Shown in pieces: positions 1 through 7,958 of a stretch of DNA of 64,000 bases (its first letter is position 1; each line of letters starts with the position of its first letter). The notes beneath the pieces are model-generated. The model did no database searches, was not told where the DNA came from, and was given only the letters and a program-made list of their open reading frames with translations. The stretch spans positions 62,001 to 126,000 of the forward strand of contig NZ_JAGPNL010000008.1 of the NCBI RefSeq assembly GCF_018069565.1. Reading direction: 5' to 3'. The stretch comes from Streptomyces tagetis. GTDB taxonomy: Bacteria; Actinomycetota; Actinomycetes; Streptomycetales; Streptomycetaceae. Position numbers and translations under genes: made by a program.

Positions 1-486
1 GCGGCGTGCACGACGGGCTTCACGCTCACCATGGCGGTGGCCCGGTTCGCCGGCGACGGGGTGGTGGACCGGTTCGGCGCCGTGCGCACGGTCAGGTTCT
101 GCGGGGTGCTGGCGACGCTGGGCGGGCTGCTCATCGTCCTCGCGGACCGTCCGGCGCTCGCCATGGCGGGCTTCGCGCTGATGGGACTGGGCATCGCCGT
201 GGTGGTGCCGCTCTGCTTCGCGGCGGCGGGCCGCAGCGGCTCCAACCCGAGCCTGGCCATCGCGGGGGTCGCCACCATCACGTACACCTCGGGGCTGGTG
301 GCGCCGAGCGCGATCGGCACGCTGGCCCAGGCGACGAGCCTGATGGTGTCGTTCTGCCTGGTGACCGCGCTGACCTGCGGGCTGACGGCGTTCGCCTCGG
401 TGCTACGAGCCGGCGACCGCGAGCGCACGGTGACCGGCGGACCGGCCACGGAGCGCATCGCGGCCCACCAGAGCGACACGGGCTGA
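1..486 (+). CDS. MFS transporter, C-terminal part (5' end outside window)
   Basis: The reading frame is already open at base 1 and ends at a TGA at 484-486, so only about 161 C-terminal residues are visible. They form hydrophobic helices separated by short basic loops. The loop motif GDGVVDRFGAVRTV resembles the MFS signature between helices (D-R-x-G-x-R type). The pattern fits the second half of a major facilitator superfamily permease at the cytoplasmic membrane. The tail RAGDRERTVTGG is polar and cytoplasmic-looking. The substrate cannot be told from this fragment. An internal ATG at 31 is not the start, because the same transmembrane segment extends upstream of it. Confidence 0.75.
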   Translation, partial: AACTTGFTLTMAVARFAGDGVVDRFGAVRTVRFCGVLATLGGLLIVLADRPALAMAGFALMGLGIAVVVPLCFAAAGRSGSNPSLAIAGVATITYTSGLVAPSAIGTLAQATSLMVSFCLVTALTCGLTAFASVLRAGDRERTVTGGPATERIAAHQSDTG

Positions 487-547
487 CCGGCACCGTCCGC
501 GCGGCGTGTGCTCGCGGGCTCCGACGACCCATGACACGGAGTTGCTC

Positions 548-1006
548 ATGTCTCTGGCTGTGGCGATCACCGGGACACGACAGACCGGACACCGGGAACC
601 CGGCGAGATCGGGGACCTGTTCGGCCGCTACCTGGCCCCGTGGGCCACACCCGCCGCGAGGTTCTCCGTGGGCGGAGCGCGCGGCATCGACAGCCTGTCG
701 CTGCTGTGGCTCGCCGGGAACACGTCGTCGCACCTGACCGTGGTGGTGCCCTGCACGGTCGCGCGGCAGCCCCCCGAGGCGCGGCAGGCGATCGAGCGGT
801 GCCGGGACCGGCTCGACGCGGTCGTCGAGTTGGGCGCCGCCGAGCCGCGCACGCCCGCGTTCCACGCCCGCAACCGGTGGATGGTGGACCGGGCCGACCT
901 GGTGATCGGATTCCCGCTCGCCGACACCGAGGACGGCTCGGGCACCTGGCAGACGCTCGACTACGCGGCCGAGCAGGGGAAACCACGGCTGATCGTGCCC
1001 CTGTGA
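548..1006 (+). CDS. Small Rossmann-like (SLOG/DprA-like) protein, unknown function
   Basis: A 152-residue protein. I chose the ATG at 548 because the sequence becomes protein-like there (MSLAVAITGTRQ); the frame extends up to an ATG at 506 with no supporting features. The N-terminal strand followed by GTR, then the motif SVGGARGIDSLSLLWLAG, resembles nucleotide-binding loops of the SLOG/DprA/YpsA group (G-G-A-x-G-x-D). Near the C-terminus, DLVIGFPLAD followed by GSGTWQTLDYAAEQGKP resembles the second half of that fold (D-x-hydrophobic-G, then G-T-x-x-x-x-x-A). No transmembrane segment or signal peptide is seen. It stands alone between the MFS tail and a convergent HAD gene, so context gives no job. 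The family assignment is from motif shape only. Confidence 0.7.
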   Translation: MSLAVAITGTRQTGHREPGEIGDLFGRYLAPWATPAARFSVGGARGIDSLSLLWLAGNTSSHLTVVVPCTVARQPPEARQAIERCRDRLDAVVELGAAEPRTPAFHARNRWMVDRADLVIGFPLADTEDGSGTWQTLDYAAEQGKPRLIVPL

Positions 1007-1104
1007 GGCGCTCGACGAACAGCCCGAGGACTCTCGCCGAGGGGTCCAGGCACGGGCCGCCACCTGAACACCCGCCCCTCCTCGATGGTGGTGGCGAGAA
1101 GGAC

Positions 1105-1758
1105 TCAGGCGGCGCGGGCGAGGTCGACCCGGGGCGGCAGTTCCGTGAGGCTGGTGATTCGCCAGTCCGCCGTCGCGGCGACCTCCGGGGTGTCGGCCCA
1201 CAGGTTCCCCCACGGGCCGCGCCGCAGGTGAGCGGTACGGAGCCCCGCCGCCGCCGCGGGCAGGGTGTCGTTGGCGGGGTGGTCACCGACGTACAGCGTC
1301 TCCCCGGGCGCGGCCTGCCCGGCCTCGACCGCGCGCCGGAAGAACTCCGGGTCGGGCTTGGCCACGCCCCACTCCCCGGAGGTCGCCACCATGTCGGCCG
1401 GCAGGGCCAGCTCGCGCAGGAGTTCGCCCGCGCGGACGGTCTGGTTCCCGGCGATGACGACACGCAAGCCCAGGTCGCGCAGTGCCGTCAGGGCGGGGCG
1501 GACGTCGTCGTACAGGTCGCTCTCGTCCAGGCGCTCGCCACGGCCGGCGGCCTCGCGGGCGGCGTACTCGGCGGCGATGTCGATACCCGGCTTGATGAGC
1601 CGGAGGGCGTCGGCGTTGTCGCGGCCCTGGGCGACGACCGCGCCGACGAGCGCTGACACGGTGTGCCGGGGGACGTCGAGCCAGTCGGCCCACGACGCCC
1701 AGTACCGGTCATCGCGGACCAGGGTCTCGCCGACGTCGAAGACCACGGCGCGAATCAT
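1105..1758 (-). CDS. HAD-superfamily hydrolase
   Basis: A 217-residue haloacid dehalogenase-like hydrolase, probably a phosphatase. Motif I is VVFDVGETLVRDD near residues 4-16; the second Asp of the usual DxD is replaced by Gly-Glu (DVGET), a variant common in some HAD subfamilies. Motif II is the VIAGN segment, motif III Lys lies in GVAKPDPEFF, and motif IV is YVGDHPANDTLPAAAAGL, with Asp residues for Mg2+. The helical cap lies between motifs I and II. The start is the ATG at 1758, immediately before the first beta strand. It is a single gene, convergent with the upstream small protein gene. The substrate is not predictable. Confidence 0.85.
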   Translation of the reverse strand: MIRAVVFDVGETLVRDDRYWASWADWLDVPRHTVSALVGAVVAQGRDNADALRLIKPGIDIAAEYAAREAAGRGERLDESDLYDDVRPALTALRDLGLRVVIAGNQTVRAGELLRELALPADMVATSGEWGVAKPDPEFFRRAVEAGQAAPGETLYVGDHPANDTLPAAAAGLRTAHLRRGPWGNLWADTPEVAATADWRITSLTELPPRVDLARAA

Positions 1759-1815
1759 GCGGGCAGGTTATCCGGGAATGCGGGTGCGCTGTCGCGGTGG
1801 CGGCCGGGGGTGGTT

Positions 1816-2328
1816 TCAGGGGGTGGCCGTCCGGGCTGGGCTGCCCGGCGTGGCCGTTGTTTCCGGCGCGGTGTCCTGCGGGTGCAGGAGGGCTTGGGCG
1901 AGGGTGCGGAAGGTGTCGGTCCATGGGGACGGGCGGAGGGTGTCGGGGTCCAGCCGGACCAGGACCCGGGTGCCGTGGGCGTACGTGGTCGCGCCGTCGG
2001 CCGAGCAGAAGCGGAAGCCGTAGGTCAGCCCGGTCCGGCCGAGCCGTTCCAGCCAGAGGTGGACGGCGTGGGCGCCCGGCCGGGTCACCGGTGCCTCGTA
2101 GGTGATGCGGAACTCCCGGACGGCGTTGCAGGCGTCGCCGGCCGCCGCCCAGTCGCCCTCGAACCGGAAGCCGTGCTCGGTCCAGAGCGCGACCCAGGCC
2201 CGCTCGACCAGCAGGGGATAGCGGGCGTTGTGCAGCAGTCCGAGGGCGTCCAGGTCGTCGAAGTGGACGGTGACGGGGACGAGCCGGCCGCAGGCCGGGA
2301 CGGGGGCGGCGGGGGCTTCGGCGGTCAC
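1816..2328 (-). CDS. Hot-dog fold acyl-CoA thioesterase (4HBT-like)
   Basis: A 170-residue thioesterase-like protein. The segment DDLDALGLLHNARYPLLVER near the N-terminus is the 4-hydroxybenzoyl-CoA thioesterase signature (acidic residue, Gly, then HNARY). A strand-rich body follows with YEAPVTRPG and TYGFRFCSADG. The frame is open further upstream to 2454. I chose the GTG at 2328 because AGGAG precedes it by seven bases and the upstream residues are low-complexity Gly/Pro/Arg. The last 20 residues are disordered Thr/Ala/Pro. It is divergent from the permease gene. A palindrome overlapping a -10-like TAGGAT lies in the shared intergenic region, suggesting repression by a TetR-type regulator (inference). 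The substrate is unknown. Confidence 0.8.
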   Translation of the reverse strand: MTAEAPAAPVPACGRLVPVTVHFDDLDALGLLHNARYPLLVERAWVALWTEHGFRFEGDWAAAGDACNAVREFRITYEAPVTRPGAHAVHLWLERLGRTGLTYGFRFCSADGATTYAHGTRVLVRLDPDTLRPSPWTDTFRTLAQALLHPQDTAPETTATPGSPARTATP

Positions 2329-2452
2329 GGCGGGCTCCTGGGGTCCGGTGTCGCTGGGGTCCTGGCGGGGCGGGCGCGCTCGCCCTTGCCCGGCGCCCTC
2401 CCCGGGCGGCTCCCCGGGCCGGTGAGCACACCCGCGGGCACGGGCTCCGCCC

Positions 2453-2471
2453 ATCCTAAGCGCTCGCTCAG
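2453..2471 (-). promoter_or_regulatory. Interrupted palindrome overlapping a -10-like box
   Basis: Bases 2456-2471 read CTAAGCGCTCGCTCAG, an interrupted palindrome of the form CTNAGCG-NN-CGCTNAG. On the minus strand it overlaps TAGGAT (2458-2453), a good actinobacterial -10 sequence for the thioesterase gene; I see no convincing -35. Palindromes of this shape are typical of TetR-family operators near acyl-CoA genes in actinobacteria. That last point is family knowledge, not evidence for a specific regulator, and no TetR gene is in the window. Confidence 0.4.
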
Positions 2472-2583
2472 CGACGCCCGCCGGGGAAGCGCACCGATCA
2501 TCCGGGGGCTCGGATCAGGCCACCACCGGTCACCCCTGACAATGGTCCGGTCAATCTGCGTACAGAGAAAGCGAAACCTCACC

Positions 2584-4029
2584 ATGGACCTCGGCGTGCG
2601 CTGGAAGCTGCACGGTGACGGGCGCACGCCCGCACCCGGAGCGGTGGTCCGCCCCGACGAACGGCTCTCGTGGCCCCGCACGGTCGGGCTCGGCGCCCAG
2701 CACGTGGTGGCCATGTTCGGGGCGTCCTTCGTGGCCCCGGTCCTGATGGGCCTCGACCCCAACCTCGCGATCATGATGTCGGGCGTGGCGACCGTCATCT
2801 TCCTGCTCGCCACCCGCGGCCGGGTCCCCAGCTACCTCGGCTGCTCCCTCTCCTTCGTCGGCGTCGCCGCCGTGATCCGGGCCCAGGGCGGCACCAGCGC
2901 CACGGTGACCGGCGCGGTCCTCGTGGTCGGCGCCGTGCTCTTCGTGGTGGGCCTCGCCGTGCAGCGCTTCGGGGCGCGGATCATCCACGCCGCGATGCCG
3001 CCCATCGTCACGGGCGCCGTGGTGATGCTGATCGGCTTCAACCTGGCGCCGGTCACCGCCTCCACCTACTGGCCGCAGGACCAGTGGACGGCCCTGCTGG
3101 TGATGCTCTTCACCGGGCTCGCCGTGGTCTGCCTGCGGGGTTTCTGGTCCCGCATCGCGATCTTCCTCGGGCTGGTCTTCGGGTACGCCGTCTCCTGGGT
3201 CTTCGACCTGGTCTTCGGGAAGATCCACTCGGTGGACGCGAGCGGCAAGCTCACCGACCACTGGCGGCTGGACCTCTCCGCCGTCGGCCAGGCCGACTGG
3301 ATCGGCCTGCCCGCCTTCCACGGGCCCTCCTTCGAGTGGTCGGCGGTACTGGTCGCGCTGCCGGTCGTGATCGCGCTGGTCGCCGAGAACGCGGGGCACG
3401 TCAAGGCGGTCGGCGAGATGACCGGCGACCCGCTCGACGACAAGCTGGGCACGGCGATCTCCGCCGACGGCGTCGGCTCGATGCTCTCCACCGCGGTCGG
3501 CGGCCCGCCGAACACCACGTACTCCGAGAACATCGGCGTGATGGCCGCGACCCGGGTCTACTCGACGGCCGCCTACTGGGCCGCCGCCGGCTTCGCCCTG
3601 CTCTTCGGCCTCTGCCCGAAGTTCGGCGCGGTCGTCGCCGCGATCCCGGGCGGTGTGCTCGGCGGCATCACCGTGATCCTCTACGGCATGATCGGCCTGC
3701 TCGGCGCCCAGATCTGGACCAACGCCAAGGTCGACCTGCGCAACCCGCTGAACCTGGTGCCGGCCGCCGCGGGCATCATCATCGGCGTCGGCAACGTCAG
3801 CATGTCGTTCACCGACACCTTCTCCCTGAGCGGCATCGCGCTCGGCACCCTGGTCGTCATCACCGGCTACCACGCGCTGCGCGCCTTCGCCCCCGCCCAC
3901 CTCAAGACGCAGGAACCGCTGCTCGACGAGGGCACGTCGTCGTACGGCGGGGACGCCGAGGACACCGAGGACGGCGAGGGCGGCCAGGACGGCGACGGTG
4001 GTACCGGCCCTCAGCGCGCCAGGTCGTAG
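2584..4029 (+). CDS. Uracil/xanthine permease (NCS2 family)
   Basis: A 481-residue integral membrane nucleobase:cation symporter of the UraA/NCS2 type. After a short cytoplasmic head (MDLGVRWKLHGDG) come some 12-14 hydrophobic helices. The conserved substrate-site segments are ENAGHVKAVGEMTGDPLDD and GGPPNTTYSENIGVMAATRV; the PNTTYSENIG string is diagnostic of uracil permeases. The tail is cytoplasmic and strongly acidic (DAEDTEDGEGG). The ATG at 2584 fits the UraA start; only a weak purine-rich stretch precedes it. CTGACA (2534) and TACAGA (2559), 19 bases apart, are a weak promoter candidate. Its 3' end overlaps the end of the convergent GH6 gene by 19 bases. Uptake of uracil is the most likely role; xanthine is possible. 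Confidence 0.9.
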   Translation: MDLGVRWKLHGDGRTPAPGAVVRPDERLSWPRTVGLGAQHVVAMFGASFVAPVLMGLDPNLAIMMSGVATVIFLLATRGRVPSYLGCSLSFVGVAAVIRAQGGTSATVTGAVLVVGAVLFVVGLAVQRFGARIIHAAMPPIVTGAVVMLIGFNLAPVTASTYWPQDQWTALLVMLFTGLAVVCLRGFWSRIAIFLGLVFGYAVSWVFDLVFGKIHSVDASGKLTDHWRLDLSAVGQADWIGLPAFHGPSFEWSAVLVALPVVIALVAENAGHVKAVGEMTGDPLDDKLGTAISADGVGSMLSTAVGGPPNTTYSENIGVMAATRVYSTAAYWAAAGFALLFGLCPKFGAVVAAIPGGVLGGITVILYGMIGLLGAQIWTNAKVDLRNPLNLVPAAAGIIIGVGNVSMSFTDTFSLSGIALGTLVVITGYHALRAFAPAHLKTQEPLLDEGTSSYGGDAEDTEDGEGGQDGDGGTGPQRARS

Positions 4030-5216
4030 GCGTACGACGGGCTGAACGTGCCGGGCGGGCCCTTGCAGCCGTCGGACTCGCCCGGCAGCTTGACCCACAG
4101 GTAGGCGTGGATGCGTTCCTCGCCGGTGCCGAGGGTGGGGGCGCGGCCCAGTGCGCGGCCGTCGGGGTCGCACCACTGGCCGTCGGGCGGGGCGCCGTTG
4201 CCGTTGCGGCTGGTGTCGATGACGGCGCCCAGGTCCGGCGGTCCGCCGAGGGCGGCGAGCACCGCCCGGTCGTAGGCGATCTCGTCGGCGGTGGCGTGGA
4301 AGTTGGAGACGTTGCTGAAGACGCCGTCGGAGGAGGCCGCCGAGCCCGCGCCGGCCTGCCGCAGCCACCCCGCCTGCCGGGCCGGCGAGTGCCAGCCGGA
4401 GTGCCCCGCGTCGAAGTAGACCCGGGCCCTCGGCGCCGCCTCCTTCAGCACCCGCCCGGCGCGGGCCAGGGAGGCGAAGCGGGCGGCGCGCTCGCCCTCG
4501 GTGAGACAGTCGGCCTGGGCGACGGAGTCGGGTTCCAGGACGACGATGACCTCGCCGGAGCCCAGCCCGGCGGCGAACCGGCCGATCCAGTCGTCGTAGG
4601 CGGCGAGGTCCGGCGCCCCGCCCTCGGAGTGGCCGCCGCAGTCCCGCCCGGGTATCGCGTACGGCACGACGACCGGGACCCGGCCCTCGGCGGCGGCGCC
4701 CGAGGTGACCGCCCGGACCTCTGCGGTGACCGTCCCCGGCGAGAAGGCGGCGAACCACACGGCGGCCGGGTGGTCGCCTATGCGGGAGGCGATGACCTCC
4801 CGGCGCGGGTCACTCGGGTGGGCCCGCACCCAGTCGAGCACCTGGGAGCGGGGATGCCGGTAGAGGCGGGAGACGGCGACCGCCGCCGACCGCGGCTCCG
4901 TGCGTTCGGGGGCGGGGCGGGCAATGGCGCTCGGCGTCGGGGACCCGGAGCCGGCCGGGGCGGACGGCGTGGCCGAGGGAGACGGGGACGGCAGGACGGG
5001 CAGGGCGTCCGGGCGCGGCGAGGCGGTCACCGCGGGGCGGGCCTCGTCGGCGCGGCCGTCGTCGGCCCGGCCGTCGTCGCGGAGCGCGGAGAACATCCCC
5101 GCCACGGCACCGGCGGCGACCACGACGGAGGCCGCCACGACCATCGCGCCGCGACGGGCGGCCCGTCGGCGCTCGGCCCTGCGATCGGCCCGGCGCCGGG
5201 CACGGAGCCCTGACAC
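4011..5216 (-). CDS. Glycoside hydrolase family 6 (cellulase-like), membrane-anchored or secreted
   Basis: A 401-residue protein. It starts at the GTG at 5216, preceded by a GGGGAGGGGG Shine-Dalgarno tract; the frame is open to 5291 but the added residues are low-complexity. A basic N-terminus is followed by a hydrophobic segment (MVVAASVVVAAGAVAGMF, about residues 25-42) acting as an anchor or uncleaved signal. A Pro/Ser/Thr/Ala-rich linker runs to about residue 110, and then the GH6 domain. GH6 landmarks are VIVVLEPDSVAQADC (catalytic acid region), VYFDAGHSGW, TSRNGNG, and the C-terminal YLWVKLPGESDGC with the substrate-lining Lys/Glu/Asp. It should hydrolyse beta-1,4-glucan. No carbohydrate-binding module is visible, and I find no CebR-type palindrome (TGGGAGCGCTCCCA) upstream, so cellulose-specific control is not supported. 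Confidence 0.85.
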   Translation of the reverse strand: MSGLRARRRADRRAERRRAARRGAMVVAASVVVAAGAVAGMFSALRDDGRADDGRADEARPAVTASPRPDALPVLPSPSPSATPSAPAGSGSPTPSAIARPAPERTEPRSAAVAVSRLYRHPRSQVLDWVRAHPSDPRREVIASRIGDHPAAVWFAAFSPGTVTAEVRAVTSGAAAEGRVPVVVPYAIPGRDCGGHSEGGAPDLAAYDDWIGRFAAGLGSGEVIVVLEPDSVAQADCLTEGERAARFASLARAGRVLKEAAPRARVYFDAGHSGWHSPARQAGWLRQAGAGSAASSDGVFSNVSNFHATADEIAYDRAVLAALGGPPDLGAVIDTSRNGNGAPPDGQWCDPDGRALGRAPTLGTGEERIHAYLWVKLPGESDGCKGPPGTFSPSYAYDLAR

Positions 5217-5316
5217 GTGGTGTCCCCCTCCCCCGCGCGGCGGGCGCGTTCCCCCGTTCTGGGGAAGCGTCGGACCGCCGGCACTGCCCACACCCTAAAG
5301 CTGCGAACCTGCCGCC

Positions 5317-6036
5317 ATGGCGCACTGCGAGCAAGTCGACGCGGCCGTCGGCACGATGGCCCCGCCCCTGTCCCGGCTGCGCGCGCTCCTGGGGGCGCTG
5401 CCCGCGCGGGACGGGGTGGCCGTCTTCACCCGCGTCTACACGGAGGCCGCCGAGGCGGCGGACCGGCGGGCCGGGGAGGGTGTCCTGCCCGCCGTCCGGG
5501 CGGCGAGCGCGCTGGACGCGCGGCTGGCGGAGCGCGCCTTGGCCGCCCTCGACGCGCCGGACGAGGGGCGCCGGCCGCCCGCGTGCTGGCGGCCCCTGCT
5601 CCAGTTCCGCCGCCATCCCGGCGTACGCCCGGTGCAGTTCGCGCTGGCGGGCGTCCATGCGCAGGCGGGCCACGACCTGGCGCTGGCCCTGGTGGACACC
5701 TGCCGTACGCTCGGCTGCGAACCCGTCGACCTGGAGACCGAGTTCGACCGGGTGGGCGATCTCCTCGCCTCGGTGGAGGAGCGGGCCCGCGAGGAGCTGA
5801 CGCCGGGTCCCGACCGGCTCCGGCTCGCCGATCCGCTGGCCCATCTGCTCGGCGCGTGGAGCCTGGAGCGGGCCCGGGAGGCCGCCTGGAGCGCCGCCCG
5901 CGCCCTGTGGGCGCTGCGCCCCCAGCCCGAGATCGCCGGGGAGCTGGCCGACCGCCTGGACACGACGGCCGGCCTCGCGGCCCGCATGCTCCTGATCCCC
6001 CTGCCGGGCCCGCACACGAAGGCCCGGCACGCGTAG
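5317..6036 (+). CDS. DUF5995 family protein
   Basis: A 239-residue soluble protein of unknown function. The order of landmarks fits the DUF5995 family as I remember it: an early GVAVFTRVYTEAAEA, then a Trp-Pro-x-L region (ACWRPLLQFRRHPGVRP), then VQFALAGVHAQAGHDLALAL, a Cys-containing helix (VDTCRTLGC), and an Arg/Asp-rich FDRVGDLLASVEERARE segment. The His in GVHAQAGHDL is a plausible metal or catalytic residue. It is almost all alpha-helical with no signal peptide or membrane segment. It starts at the ATG at 5317 and is divergent from the GH6 gene. No function can be given. Confidence 0.75.
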   Translation: MAHCEQVDAAVGTMAPPLSRLRALLGALPARDGVAVFTRVYTEAAEAADRRAGEGVLPAVRAASALDARLAERALAALDAPDEGRRPPACWRPLLQFRRHPGVRPVQFALAGVHAQAGHDLALALVDTCRTLGCEPVDLETEFDRVGDLLASVEERAREELTPGPDRLRLADPLAHLLGAWSLERAREAAWSAARALWALRPQPEIAGELADRLDTTAGLAARMLLIPLPGPHTKARHA

Positions 6037-6114
6037 GCCGGCGGGCCCGCCGGCCCGCTGACACGCCGGCCCGACGCCGGTACGCCGCCGCGCCCGTACG
6101 CCGCCCCGGCCTCG

Positions 6115-7812
6115 TCAGTCCTCCGGGAGCCGCACCGGGGCGAGGGTGTCGTAGAGGTCGCCGGGGCCCGGGTTGGCGGGGTCGGTGGTGCCGCCGAGGT
6201 GGTGCATGACGCCCCAGACCGCGTTCAGGGCGGTCTGCACCGCGCCCTCGGCCCAGCCGGCCGTCCAGGAGATGTCGTCCCCGGCGAGGAAGAGGCCGCG
6301 CTGTCCGGCGGGCAGCTTGTCCTGCATGAAGTGGGTGAACAGGCGCCGCTGGTAACGGTAGTGGCCGGGCAGGTTGGCCTTGAAGGCGCCCATGAAGTAG
6401 GGCTCGTTCTCCCAGGAGACGGTCACCGGGGGGCCGATGACGTGCCCCCGGATGTCGACGTCCGGATAGATCTCGCCGAGGGAGGCCAGCATGACGTCCA
6501 TCCGCTCCTCGGCCGAGAGCGGCAGCCACTTCAGGCTGTCGTCGCACCAGGTGTAGGAGAGGCACATCACGGCGGGCCCCTCGGGTCCGTCGTCGAGGAG
6601 GTAGGTGCCGCGGGTCATGCGGTCGGTGAGCGTCATCGACATCACGTTCCGGCCCGTCTCGGGGTCCCTGTCCCGCCAGAAGGGCCGGTCCACGGGGACG
6701 AAGAGCTTGGAGCTCTCCATGTAGTGGGTCCGCTCGATCGCCGTCCAGTGGTCGATGGGGAACAGCGACTCGTCGCACGCGATCTTGGAGAGCAGCATCC
6801 AGGACTGGGCGGTGAAGACGACGGCCCGGTAGGTGCGGGTCTCGCCGTCCGCGTCCGTCACGGTGACCCCGCCGTCCGGGGTGCGGCCGAGCCGGGTCAC
6901 AGCCGGGCGGGGCTCGCCGCCCGGGTGCAGGGCGCGCAGCGAGGTGCCGTACGGCCAGTGGACGATCTTCTCCGGCTCGCGCTCCCACAGGCGCAGCGGG
7001 AGTTGCTGGGAGCCGCCGACGATGCCCTCGTGGTGGTCGTCGGCCTCGGTGTAGACGACGCGCAGGATCTCCAGGATGGAGTTGGGGAAGTCGGTGTCCC
7101 AGCCGCCGGTGCCGAAGCCGACCTGGCCGAAGATCTCGCGGTGCCGGAAGGACGAGAACGCCTCGGAGCCGCAGAGGAAGCCGTAGAAGGTCTGGTCGTC
7201 GAGGCGTTCGACCAGCCGGGACCACAGCTCGCGGATGCGGGGCACGTCCCGTTCGCGCAGCGCGCGGTTCATGGCGGAGAAGTCCGCGCCCTCCTCCAGG
7301 CACCGGGCCCAGGCGTCGGCCACGTCCCGGTAGACCTGGGGCAGGTCGGCCGGCGTCTCGGCGTAGTGGCTCTCGCCCTTGAGGTCGACGACGGTCGACT
7401 CGGTGGCCTCGGCGAGGGGGTTGGGGAAGGGGCGGGTACGGAGGCCCACGAGGTCGATGTAGTGGCGCAGGGCCGTGGAGGAGGGCGGGAAGCGCATCGC
7501 GCCCAGTTCGGCGGTGAGCGAGGGGTCGCAGCCCTCGAAGCCCACGGTGCGCAGCCGGCCGCCGATCCGGTCGGCCTCGTGGACGACCGGCTTCAGGCCC
7601 ATCTTCATCAGTTCGTACGCGGCCACCATGCCGGAGAGTCCGCCGCCGACGACGGCGACCTCGGTGCCGTGCTCGGTCGCGGGCACCTGGCCGAGGCCGG
7701 CCGGGTGGGCGAGGAAGTCGTCGTAGGCGTAGGGGAAGTCCGGGCCGATCATGGTGATCGGCGGCCGGGGCGCGTCGGCGTGCTCGGGCGCGGGGGGCAC
7801 GGTGGACGTCAT
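6115..7812 (-). CDS. davB: L-lysine 2-monooxygenase homologue (DavB), FAD-dependent
   Basis: A 565-residue flavin amine oxidase-fold enzyme. The dinucleotide motif VAVVGGGLSGMVAAYELMKM lies near residues 51-70, with EADRIGGRLRT beyond. The C-terminal FAD segment is LFLAGDDISWTAGWAEGAVQ. Landmarks I recall from Pseudomonas putida DavB are present throughout: GPDFPYAYDDFLAHPAGLG, FGQVGFGTGGWDTDFPNS, MTLTDRMTRGTYL and PGHYRYQRRLFTHFMQ. DavB decarboxylates and oxygenates L-lysine to 5-aminovaleramide. The adjacent upstream gene is the matching amidase, so the pair makes 5-aminovalerate. The start is the ATG at 7812 with AAGGAG ten bases upstream. Other amide-forming amino-acid monooxygenases (tryptophan, arginine) are the alternative; length and motifs favour lysine. 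Confidence 0.85.
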   Translation of the reverse strand: MTSTVPPAPEHADAPRPPITMIGPDFPYAYDDFLAHPAGLGQVPATEHGTEVAVVGGGLSGMVAAYELMKMGLKPVVHEADRIGGRLRTVGFEGCDPSLTAELGAMRFPPSSTALRHYIDLVGLRTRPFPNPLAEATESTVVDLKGESHYAETPADLPQVYRDVADAWARCLEEGADFSAMNRALRERDVPRIRELWSRLVERLDDQTFYGFLCGSEAFSSFRHREIFGQVGFGTGGWDTDFPNSILEILRVVYTEADDHHEGIVGGSQQLPLRLWEREPEKIVHWPYGTSLRALHPGGEPRPAVTRLGRTPDGGVTVTDADGETRTYRAVVFTAQSWMLLSKIACDESLFPIDHWTAIERTHYMESSKLFVPVDRPFWRDRDPETGRNVMSMTLTDRMTRGTYLLDDGPEGPAVMCLSYTWCDDSLKWLPLSAEERMDVMLASLGEIYPDVDIRGHVIGPPVTVSWENEPYFMGAFKANLPGHYRYQRRLFTHFMQDKLPAGQRGLFLAGDDISWTAGWAEGAVQTALNAVWGVMHHLGGTTDPANPGPGDLYDTLAPVRLPED

Positions 7813-7850
7813 GGGCTGCGGACTCCTTGCGCGGCGAGCCGGGCGGGCTC

Positions 7851-7917
7851 GGTGGGGCGGGTGGTACGGGTGGGACGGGTTCGGGTGGTACGGGTGGTAC
7901 CGGTGGTACGGGTGGGG
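7851..7917. repeat. GGTACGGGT-type short tandem repeat between davA and davB
   Basis: The 146-base gap between davA (stop at 7959) and davB (start at 7812) holds a run of imperfect 9-10 base units built on GGTACGGGT and GGTGGTACGG, including GGTGGTACCGG. The run is seen directly in the sequence. It is non-coding on the minus strand, where it lies in the davA-davB intercistronic space. Slippage in such a run could alter spacing between the two genes; that is inference. Confidence 0.75.
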
Positions 7918-7958
7918 CCGGTGAGGGCGAAGCGGCGGGACGGGTTCCCGGTACGGGC

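Noticed and set aside
5217..5316. CebR operator for the GH6 gene
   Set aside because: The palindrome TGGGAGCGCTCCCA or a close match is not present in the intergenic region.
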